From: an uncultured Eggerthellaceae bacterium
GTDB lineage: Bacteria; Actinomycetota; Coriobacteriia; Coriobacteriales; Eggerthellaceae
Direction: 5' to 3'
DNA: 64,000 bases
Assembly (NCBI GenBank): GCA_946618265.1
Contig: CAMOLA010000001.1
Span: 62,001 to 126,000 of the forward strand
The stretch's first letter is position 1. Each line of letters starts with the position of its first letter. Made by a program: the position numbers and the translations under genes. This document shows, piece by piece, positions 37,913 to 45,118 of the stretch. Below the pieces are notes generated by a model. That model was given only the letters and a program-made list of their open reading frames with translations. It did not search any database and was not told the origin of the DNA.

Positions 37913-38827
37913 ATGATGCGTGCGGAGGACAATTTGCAGCAGGAGCGAGAATGGGCTTTCGGAGTCGGGCGTGCGCCAAGGGGGGAGAAAGGTCCCGGCG
38001 TGAAAGCTGATGGCCCCGCAGATGAAAATGGCGTCTTGGAGCCGGCGCTGGCCATGGCCGGTGTTTCGGCTGCTCCGGCTGCCTCGGCTGCTAGTTCGGG
38101 TTCGCCTGGCCTCGTCGAGCCGCCGGCGCGTCGCGTCGCATCGCGCGCGTTCGAGGCGATCGCGCTCGTATTGTTGCCGGTGGTCATGGCGGTTTCGGTT
38201 GCGTTCGGCATCGACCAAGGCGGCGCGTCGGGAATCATCGCTTCGGCGGCGTCGCTGGCGTTGTTCTTCCTGAGCTACGAATGGGGCATGCCGACGCTGC
38301 GCGAGACGATGCCCGTCGTGGTCATGGCGGCGCTGGCGGCTGCAGGACGCATCATCTTCGCATTCATCCCCAGCGTGCAGCCGATGACGGCGATCATCAT
38401 CATGACGGGAGCCTTGTTCGGGCGGCGCAGCGGGTTCATGACCGGCGCGCTGGGCGGGCTGGTGTCCGCATTGTTCCTGGGCATGGGCGCGTGGACGCCG
38501 TGGCAGATGTATTCGTGGGGCTTGATCGGCTGGGTGTCGGGCGTGCTGTTTGCCGCGGGCGCCTTCGAGCGGCCGTGGGCCGTGTATGTGTTCGGGTTTG
38601 TGGCCGGCCTGATGTACGGGCTGGTCATGAACATCTGGAGCATGGTGGCCTTCTACCATCCCGAGTCGCTGGCCCAGATGCTCGTGGTATGGGCGCCGGC
38701 GATTCCGCTCGATTCCATCCACGGCGCGTCTACCGTGGTGTTCCTCGTGTTGCTGTGGGCGCCATGGCGGCGCAAGCTGCAGCGGCTGAAGCGCATGTAC
38801 GCGTTGGGCGACGGATCTGGGAAATAA
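37913..38827 (+). CDS. ECF transporter substrate-binding S component, probably corrinoid
   Basis: ATG 37913 follows GAGGTGGAG, three bases after the stop of the ATPase gene. The 304-residue protein has a cytoplasmic N-terminal extension (about 1-75) and then about six helices with a TPWQMYSWGLIGWVSGV stretch seen in predicted vitamin S components. S components bind the ligand and dock to EcfT. The specificity is inferred from context: two cobalamin riboswitches, DUF4430 proteins and the giant surface protein. Its paralogues elsewhere in the tree include predicted cobalamin transporters (CbrT-type), but the family could not be assigned by eye. Confidence 0.82.
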   Translation: MMRAEDNLQQEREWAFGVGRAPRGEKGPGVKADGPADENGVLEPALAMAGVSAAPAASAASSGSPGLVEPPARRVASRAFEAIALVLLPVVMAVSVAFGIDQGGASGIIASAASLALFFLSYEWGMPTLRETMPVVVMAALAAAGRIIFAFIPSVQPMTAIIIMTGALFGRRSGFMTGALGGLVSALFLGMGAWTPWQMYSWGLIGWVSGVLFAAGAFERPWAVYVFGFVAGLMYGLVMNIWSMVAFYHPESLAQMLVVWAPAIPLDSIHGASTVVFLVLLWAPWRRKLQRLKRMYALGDGSGK

Positions 38828-38853
38828 CCAAAAAGGGACTGTCCCTTTTTGGT
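38827..38853 (+). terminator. Palindrome ACCAAAAAGGGAC with T-rich end, possible terminator
   Basis: Perfect 27-bp palindrome with arms ACCAAAAAGGGAC and GTCCCTTTTTGGT, followed by TTTT. It starts at the stop codon of the S-component gene and ends seven bases before the ribosome site of the next gene. It belongs to the palindrome group but has terminator shape. Confidence 0.7.
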
Positions 38854-38873
38854 TTTTGATAAGGAGTGTGAAT

Positions 38874-39860
38874 ATGAAGCAGGTAACGAACTTCCCGCTG
38901 TTCAACGGGTGCACGAAGGACTACGGCGGCATGGCGGGCGTCATGCGCGACTTCTGCGACGACATCGGGCTGGACGGGCTCGAGGTCATTTGGGACCACA
39001 TGCCCTATACCGAGGAGCTTCCGCCGGTCGACAAGGTGGTGGGATACCACCTGATGTTCTGGTCGAATTGGGTCGATTTCTGGAAGCAAGACGAACAGGC
39101 GCTCATCGACGAGTTCGGCAGTCTTGATTTCCTGGACGAGTACTATCACGGCCGCACGCGCGAGGATATGGTGCGCCAGTACCAGGTCGATCTGCAGCGC
39201 GCGATCGACCTCAAGGCCGAATACGTCGTGTTCCACGTGTCGGAAGTCGCGATGGCCGAATGCTTCACCTACGACTTCAAGTACGGCGACGAGGAAGTGG
39301 TCGATGCGTCGATCGAGCTCATCAACGAGATCCTTCGCGGCACGGAGTACACGGGCGCCTTCCTGATGGAAAACCAGTGGTGGCCGGGCCTCACGTTCAC
39401 GCGGCCCGAGGTGACGCGCCGTCTGCTCGACGGCGTGGAGTACGCCAACAAAGGCATCATGCTGGACACGGGCCACCTGATGAGCACCAACACCAAGCTG
39501 CGCACGCAGCAGCAAGCAGCCGACTACGTGTGCCAGATGTTCGACGAGCACGGCGATTTGGGCGAATACGTGCGCGCGCTGCATCTGCACAAGTCGCTCT
39601 CGGGCGAGTACGTAGAAGATTGGGGCTATCGCATTCCCGACGACTACACGGGCAGCTATTGGGATAAGTATTCGCGTACGTACAAGCACATCCTGCAGAT
39701 CGACCGCCACGAACCGTGGGACGATCCCGCCGTCGGGCGCATGGTGCGCAATCTGGACCCGCAGTGGATCAACCACGAGCTGTCCGCCTGGCCGCGCGAG
39801 CCGCACATGGCTGCCCTGCGCACCCAACGCGACGCCCTGCGCGCTGGTGGGGTGGAATAG
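38874..39860 (+). CDS. TIM-barrel enzyme of the xylose isomerase/AP endonuclease 2 superfamily, candidate CbiR
   Basis: ATG 38874 has AAGGAG eight bases upstream. The 328-residue protein has the alternating strand-helix pattern of the superfamily, with likely metal ligands in YVVFHVSE, AFLMENQWWPG, GIMLDTGHLM and ALHLHKS. CbiR, the cobamide amidohydrolase that removes the lower part of cobamides for remodelling, belongs to this superfamily. The position immediately after a presumed corrinoid ECF importer makes that identity attractive. A sugar-phosphate isomerase or endonuclease is the alternative. The CbiR assignment is inference. Confidence 0.75.
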   Translation: MKQVTNFPLFNGCTKDYGGMAGVMRDFCDDIGLDGLEVIWDHMPYTEELPPVDKVVGYHLMFWSNWVDFWKQDEQALIDEFGSLDFLDEYYHGRTREDMVRQYQVDLQRAIDLKAEYVVFHVSEVAMAECFTYDFKYGDEEVVDASIELINEILRGTEYTGAFLMENQWWPGLTFTRPEVTRRLLDGVEYANKGIMLDTGHLMSTNTKLRTQQQAADYVCQMFDEHGDLGEYVRALHLHKSLSGEYVEDWGYRIPDDYTGSYWDKYSRTYKHILQIDRHEPWDDPAVGRMVRNLDPQWINHELSAWPREPHMAALRTQRDALRAGGVE

Positions 39861-40199
39861 CGCGTTTACGCTTTCGCACTAACACCACGCCCCCATGGGG
39901 TTCGCTTATGATTGGGGCGTGCGGGTTGGCGTAAGAAACTGGTCAATTGCTGGCTATTGCGTTTCTCGCAAGAGCGGGCCTTTTTCGTGCGAGGGGAGTG
40001 AAAATGCGGCGGTCGCTCTGACAAGCTGCCTACATCGGGGCAGCTTTAGGTCATTCCTGCCCGTTCGATCGGCCTGATGGCTTTCTCGCAAGTAACAATA
40101 TCACGTTTGGGACAACTATTCCTCAGATACAATCAACTATCTTTCTCATAAGATTATGTTGCGGTATTGTGCCGCTGATATGCGGGAAAGGTCAGCTCC
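39861..40199. other. Regulatory gap before the AraC-type gene
   Basis: Some 340 bp without a gene. It contains three copies of TTTCTCGCAAG or TTTCTCATAAG (near 39961, 40082 and 40141) and the 28-bp site at 40098 described separately. Confidence 0.6.
40098..40125. promoter_or_regulatory. Repeated candidate operator, copy 1 (upstream of AraC-type gene)
   Basis: ATATCACGTTTGGGACAACT followed by ATTCCTCA matches 26 of 28 bases of the site at 42288. The two sites bracket the regulator gene, one in front of it and one in front of the next surface-protein gene. Confidence 0.6.
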
Positions 40200-42200
40200 A
40201 TGACAAAGAGGCAGGGGAGCGCGAACGATGAGGCCATCTATGACAACGTGGCCTACCGCAGCATGCGCGACGTCCAGCGCGAGCCTCATGAGCAGAAGCT
40301 CCTCGTGATGCAGAAGCTCGAGCTGGGGTTGCAGTTCATCCTGGACAACCTCGGCAACCCCAATATCCCGCTCGAAGACGTAGCCGCGCATGCCGGTTAC
40401 AGCCCCAGCTATTTCAAGCTGCTGTTCAGCGAGCACTTCGAGATGCCGTTTGCGCAGTTCGTCATGAAGCTGCGCATGCGCAAGGCGGCTTTGGAAATCC
40501 AAGAGAAGCACTATCCGAAAGGCATCTGGTCGCAGTACGGGTTCGCGACGGCTGCCAGTTTCTCCAAGGCGTTCCGCCGCGAGATCGGCATCTCCCCGCG
40601 GCAGTTCTACAAGGGCAACTACGCCGTTCCCGATATGCCTTTGCGCAAGCGGCTCAACGGCGTGCCCATCACCTTGGAATACACGATCGAGCAGGCGCTT
40701 TTGGTCTGCGGATCAACGGCCCCTCCTCCTCAAGGGGCCGAAACGTACCTTATGGACGCCTTGGCGCTTCCGTTCACGGGGACCTATCCCCAATTCGAGA
40801 GCACGCCGGGCGAGCAAATCGGCTTGTGGTACTACGAGCCCGAGACGGGGATGGAATACGTATTCGGGCCCGTCGAGGAGCGCTTCGATTCCATATCGGT
40901 TCTTGACCAGCAATCGGAGGCGAAACGCGGTAAGCGTCGCGTTGTCGTGCAGGGCGGCCGATATGCCGTGTTTTCGTATCCGCGGCCAGCTGACGAGCGC
41001 GCGATACCCCTCATGCAGCGGATTCTTTCTCGCTTCATCTTTCAGGAATGGGTCCCCATGAACCGCAAGGTCACCAATACCATGGGATTCACCTACGAGC
41101 GATTCACACCCGAGCGCGTGTATTTGTACCTGCCCGTGCAAAGCGGCATGGACAACGATAGCGAATTGCACGAGCAGCGGTGGGGGCTGGCGCATTGGGC
41201 ACACCATATCGACGAGCTCATCAGCATCGATCTGACCGTCGATGCACTTGCCAGCTTGGAAGGGTACAGCGCCAAGAATTACGTGGACATCTTCAGCATG
41301 TACTACGGGATGACGCCGTCTGCTTATATCCGCAGGCGCAGGCTGTATCTGGCGAGCGAGGAAATGCGCGCGGATGCGACAGGCGACCATCGTGATGAAA
41401 TACTTGCGAAGTACCGGTTTTCGTCGCACGAGCAGTTCTGCCTTATGAGCGAAAGGGAGTTTGGAAACGGGGCGGGTGACGACGCCGGCGATGCGGGCGG
41501 CGGCGCCGGTGTCGGTGCCGGAGAAACTCGCGGTGTTGCGGACGAGGGCAATAGTGGCGGTGTCGGCACCGCTACCGCGAACGGCCCCTTCGACGACGTG
41601 GGCAAAACAGGGGTCTTCCCCGACTTGGAGACGTATTACGAATCCAACAAGGAACGGGTCGTCTATGCAGTGCGCAAGCTGCCTGATATCCAGATATTCG
41701 GCCACTCCATCGAGGAGTCGCATGACGGCCACCACCCAAGTGATTTGATAGGGCGCGTGCTTTATTGGTTTACGCGGACGTTTCCAGGTTTCGAGCGCTT
41801 GGAAGGGTGTTTCACGTCCGATGGCGCCAAGGTGTTTATCTGGGCCGACGCGTCGCAGCTTGGGCTCGAGGAGGAGGGCGGCAACGAAGCGGTGCCAAGT
41901 CGCTACTACGTCGCTCGTGTAATACGGGGAAGCATAGATCTTCACGAGCAGGCGGACCTCGATGCCGTTCGCGCAACGGCCGGCGCGCATCGCGAAACCA
42001 TCCCAGGAGGCTATTATGCGATGTTCGCGACGGCCGACAATTTGGAACGCTATTCCCTCGAGGACGCATTTCGCCTGTTGACGCGCTGCGCATTTGGTGG
42101 CTGGATACGCGACAACCGCTGGCGCGCCGACTTGTCCCGCCGCACCTTCGTCGTGTGGTACGACGAGCGCTTCTATTTCCTGGTCCCGACCATCGGCTGA
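40200..42200 (+). CDS. Tandem AraC-type regulator with two HTH and two GyrI-like domains
   Basis: The 666-residue protein carries two copies of the same layout. The first AraC HTH pair is at about 38-140 (IPLEDVAAHAGYSPSYFKLLF, ending SPRQFYKGNYA) with a GyrI-like effector domain at about 155-310. A second AraC HTH lies at about 334-420 (LTVDALASLEGYSAKNYVDI, then PSAYIRRRRLYLA), followed by a Gly/Asp-rich linker and a second GyrI-like domain (477-664). AraC proteins of this type sense a small molecule with the GyrI fold and activate transcription. The duplication suggests that one chain could fill both half-sites. Matching 28-bp sites at 40098 and 42288 are candidate targets. An AAAGG lies in front of ATG 40200. 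Confidence 0.85.
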   Translation: MTKRQGSANDEAIYDNVAYRSMRDVQREPHEQKLLVMQKLELGLQFILDNLGNPNIPLEDVAAHAGYSPSYFKLLFSEHFEMPFAQFVMKLRMRKAALEIQEKHYPKGIWSQYGFATAASFSKAFRREIGISPRQFYKGNYAVPDMPLRKRLNGVPITLEYTIEQALLVCGSTAPPPQGAETYLMDALALPFTGTYPQFESTPGEQIGLWYYEPETGMEYVFGPVEERFDSISVLDQQSEAKRGKRRVVVQGGRYAVFSYPRPADERAIPLMQRILSRFIFQEWVPMNRKVTNTMGFTYERFTPERVYLYLPVQSGMDNDSELHEQRWGLAHWAHHIDELISIDLTVDALASLEGYSAKNYVDIFSMYYGMTPSAYIRRRRLYLASEEMRADATGDHRDEILAKYRFSSHEQFCLMSEREFGNGAGDDAGDAGGGAGVGAGETRGVADEGNSGGVGTATANGPFDDVGKTGVFPDLETYYESNKERVVYAVRKLPDIQIFGHSIEESHDGHHPSDLIGRVLYWFTRTFPGFERLEGCFTSDGAKVFIWADASQLGLEEEGGNEAVPSRYYVARVIRGSIDLHEQADLDAVRATAGAHRETIPGGYYAMFATADNLERYSLEDAFRLLTRCAFGGWIRDNRWRADLSRRTFVVWYDERFYFLVPTIG

Positions 42201-42287
42201 TCGGGGTAGTTGGGCGATTGGCGAGCTCGAGCCGCCGGTCCCCTTAGTGCATTTCGCCAAACGCTTATGACCTGGTGAAACGCGAAG

Positions 42288-42315
42288 ATATCACGTTTGG
42301 GATAACCATTCCTCA
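42288..42315. promoter_or_regulatory. Repeated candidate operator, copy 2 (upstream of DUF4430 gene)
   Basis: ATATCACGTTTGGGATAACC followed by ATTCCTCA, 26 of 28 identical to the site before the AraC-type gene. It lies in the 309-bp gap 42201-42509, which holds no other gene, 195 bp before the GTG start at 42510. Confidence 0.6.
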
Positions 42316-42509
42316 ACGACAAAATCGCGCTATCTCCGTAACATTGACCATAACCGTTCGCGATGCGCGTTTCTTCGATTGCGTCGAAACGTAGCGGTGG
42401 ACTTGCCAGCGTCGGATTGGAAGGGGGTTTCTCTCGAACGGAATGCAGTCGGTGCGCCTTTCAAGGCGCAAATCAAGATGACAGGTGCGAAGAAGTGAAA
42501 GGACAAAAC

Positions 42510-43460
42510 GTGAGAGGAAAGAGATTTCCCAAGCTTGCGGCAGCGATGTTAATGCTTGCGCTCGTGTTCTCGGCTGCATTAGCCGTGCCGGCGTTTGCGG
42601 ATGAGCTCGCCACAGGGACCAGGTCGACGGTCTCGCAGACGTACATGACCGATACGGCCGGCTGGTATACCCAGGGCGCCGAATCGACTTATTCGACCAC
42701 GTCGGCGGTTAACGTGACGGTTACTATCGAGGACAAGGTGTCGTCATCGGCCGCTATCGATTACGTGCAAATTCCCGTAACGTTGCCCGCTGTGTCTGCT
42801 GGTAAGGCATACACAGTGCGCGACGCGCTCATGGCGGTCAACAACAATCAGAGTACGTACAAATTCTTAGATATCCACGGTGACGAGATCGACACGAGCG
42901 ATCATTACTTCGAAACCGTGCGTTATTATACAAGCTCGACAGCCTATACAGACTACGGTCCGTCGAGCAGTACCGTGAACTATGATGGCTGGTGCTTCCG
43001 CATTGACGGCAAGATGCCGTTGGAGTCCGGTACCGCAAGCAGCGATCCGCGCGGAGCTGCAATCAGCAATGCTTACATCAAGAATGGCCAGCAGGTTAAC
43101 GTGTATTTCGACGATTTGTACGATGGTTTAAAGGAAGATCGTTTTACCAAAATAAGTGATGCGACATACACAGGTAGCAGCATGACGGTTCACGTGATGT
43201 ATACGTATGACTGGTTTACGCCGGTCAGCTATACATGGCATCTTTACAACTATCTAGATTACGGCAATAACGACATAACCGTAAAGCTCCTGAATCCCGA
43301 TGGTACGGAAAAAGCAAGCGGAAAAACTAACAGTGATGGCGATGTCTCGTTCAGCGTAAGTGATCTATCGGGAACATATACGATTTACGCAGTTGGCCAA
43401 CATGCCTCGTTACTTGGTGGGCATGCTCAAACATCTGATAAAGTCAGCTTTACCGTTTAG
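42510..43460 (+). CDS. Secreted DUF4430-like protein
   Basis: The open frame starts at 42363, but a GTG at 42510 with AAAGGA in front begins a normal signal peptide (ending PAFA). The 316-residue protein has one DUF4430-like domain (about 60-210: VTLPAVSAGKAYTVRDALMA, then YDGWCFRIDGKMPLESG and NGQQVNVYFDD), then a small beta-sandwich at the C-terminus (DITVKLLNPDGTEKASGKTN, prealbumin-like). It lacks the Lys-rich tail of its neighbours. Base composition is clearly lower in GC than the flanking genes, which suggests transfer. It lies between the AraC site and another secreted protein 10 bp downstream. Confidence 0.75.
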   Translation: MRGKRFPKLAAAMLMLALVFSAALAVPAFADELATGTRSTVSQTYMTDTAGWYTQGAESTYSTTSAVNVTVTIEDKVSSSAAIDYVQIPVTLPAVSAGKAYTVRDALMAVNNNQSTYKFLDIHGDEIDTSDHYFETVRYYTSSTAYTDYGPSSSTVNYDGWCFRIDGKMPLESGTASSDPRGAAISNAYIKNGQQVNVYFDDLYDGLKEDRFTKISDATYTGSSMTVHVMYTYDWFTPVSYTWHLYNYLDYGNNDITVKLLNPDGTEKASGKTNSDGDVSFSVSDLSGTYTIYAVGQHASLLGGHAQTSDKVSFTV

Positions 43461-43470
43461 TGGTGATCTC

Positions 43471-44895
43471 ATGAAACGGATTACATTCAAAACGCTTTCT
43501 GTGGTGGCTCTTTCGGTAGTGATGACTGCCTGCATGGGGTCGGTTGCGTTTGCTGACGTAACAACGAGCATACCGACAGAGTCGATTACGGCTAAGACAA
43601 CGCAGGCGAGTTTCGACGACGAGAGTTTCCCGCTAGATATTTCGTTTGCAGACCAGAATGGAACCAATCTATCTGCAACGTTAGAGGAAATTGTTGACGA
43701 GACTTACGGAAGCTACTTTGGGGATAAGGCATTCGTTGCGAATGTTATCGTCCCGCGTGGCGCTGAGGTCAACATGAATGTTGACAATTTTGTCAAAGGC
43801 GCTGAGTATCCTATACAGTCTTATGGCGAAACGTACGTGAAAGCAAATGAAAAATTTACCGTGGCGGGAACCATGAGGTGGTATGCCCGTAAATCAACAA
43901 TACGGGCAGGCCTGCTTGAAAGTGGAGACCCTAATTATTTGGCCGCTTACTTGAGCGATGGGTCTACCCTGTTGACGGATGCAATGAGCTCCCATCAGAG
44001 TGACTGGTACCAGACGGAAGAGTTTTTTGGCGAGTCATATGTCTATAAGCTGGCAGTTGAGGATAGAACGAGTTTCGATTCTGCTTATATGATAGAGAAT
44101 CAAAACGAGCCAATAAATATGGGAATTTGGCGCGTCTACGTCTACTTCACCTACGCTGAGGACAAGGATGCTGCTGACAAGATCAAGGCGCTGCCCGATG
44201 CTGCTGACGTGACGCTCGAAAGTGCCGAGCAGATTGCCGCCGCGCGTGCGGCGTATGACCTGCTTGCCCAATGGGAAGGCGCTCAGGGTGCCATCGACGC
44301 GACGAAGCTGGTGGACGCCGAAGCCAAGCTTGCCGAGCTGCAAAAAGCAGCGGCGACGACCGAGCTCGAGCAGGCAATCGCCGAAGCCGAGAAGGTCGAC
44401 ACCTCCAAGCTGACCGACGAGCAGAAGAAGGCACTGCAGGATGCCATCGACATCGCCAAGGCCGCCCTGGCGAACGGCGAGTTGGCGGCCGGCGCGATCG
44501 TCGATGCCAAGGATGCGATTGCGGCCGCAACGTCGACTGCCCAGGGTCAAGTCGCAGAGGCTGTCAAGGCAGCAGAAGAAGCCGCGAAGGCCAAGACCGA
44601 GCTCAAGGCCAACCCGATGAAGGTCAAGGCCAAGACTGTGAAGGCGAAGGCCAAGAAGAAGACCGTCATCAAGAAGGCCAAGGCGTTCGTGATCAAGGGC
44701 GCTCAGGGCAAGGTAACCTTCAAGAAGATGTCGGGCAACAAGAAGATCAAGGTTTCCAAGGCCGGCAAGGTAACTGTGAAGAAGGGTCTGAAGAAAGGCA
44801 AGACCTATAAGGTTAAGGTGTTGGTAAGCGCTGCGGGCAACGCTCAGTACAAGCCGATGGCGAAGACCGTGACCCTGAAGGTCAAGATCAAGTAA
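43471..44895 (+). CDS. Secreted surface protein with helical module and Lys-rich tail
   Basis: ATG 43471 starts ten bases after the previous stop. The 474-residue protein has a signal peptide (ending SVAFA; a TAC near residue 21 could also be a lipobox). A unique beta-rich N-domain (about 35-230) has no family I can name. Helical FIVAR-like repeats follow (about 230-390), and a Lys-rich C-terminal domain (about 395-474, AQGKVTFKKMSGNKKIKVSK) is shared with the giant protein and the protein at 45119. The first half is AT-richer than the tail, suggesting a domain swap. It is probably retained at the wall by the basic tail. The function is unknown. Confidence 0.75.
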   Translation: MKRITFKTLSVVALSVVMTACMGSVAFADVTTSIPTESITAKTTQASFDDESFPLDISFADQNGTNLSATLEEIVDETYGSYFGDKAFVANVIVPRGAEVNMNVDNFVKGAEYPIQSYGETYVKANEKFTVAGTMRWYARKSTIRAGLLESGDPNYLAAYLSDGSTLLTDAMSSHQSDWYQTEEFFGESYVYKLAVEDRTSFDSAYMIENQNEPINMGIWRVYVYFTYAEDKDAADKIKALPDAADVTLESAEQIAAARAAYDLLAQWEGAQGAIDATKLVDAEAKLAELQKAAATTELEQAIAEAEKVDTSKLTDEQKKALQDAIDIAKAALANGELAAGAIVDAKDAIAAATSTAQGQVAEAVKAAEEAAKAKTELKANPMKVKAKTVKAKAKKKTVIKKAKAFVIKGAQGKVTFKKMSGNKKIKVSKAGKVTVKKGLKKGKTYKVKVLVSAAGNAQYKPMAKTVTLKVKIK

Positions 44896-45118
44896 TGCGA
44901 TAGCTTCCGTTTGCGCGGGCTATCGCCGAGCGTTGCTGTTCCTTTCCTGCTGGAGGGGCGCCTGTGTTGCGCCTCTCCAGCTGGCGCGTTATAGCTGATC
45001 TTGGAATCGCGATTCTCCCATTGGCTTATTGGTAAGCAATCAGGATTCTAAGGGCAGCTGTCCCGTGAGTGTTTGCATGTCATGCGTATTGGAGCGACGA
45101 CCATCGAGGGGGAGGGTT
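44896..45118. other. Hairpin-rich gap
   Basis: It contains GCGATAGC...GGCTATCGC and CTGGAGGGGCGC...GCGCCTCTCCAG (about 44950-44983). The second is a strong stem without a T-run; it may stabilise or end the upstream transcript. Confidence 0.5.
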
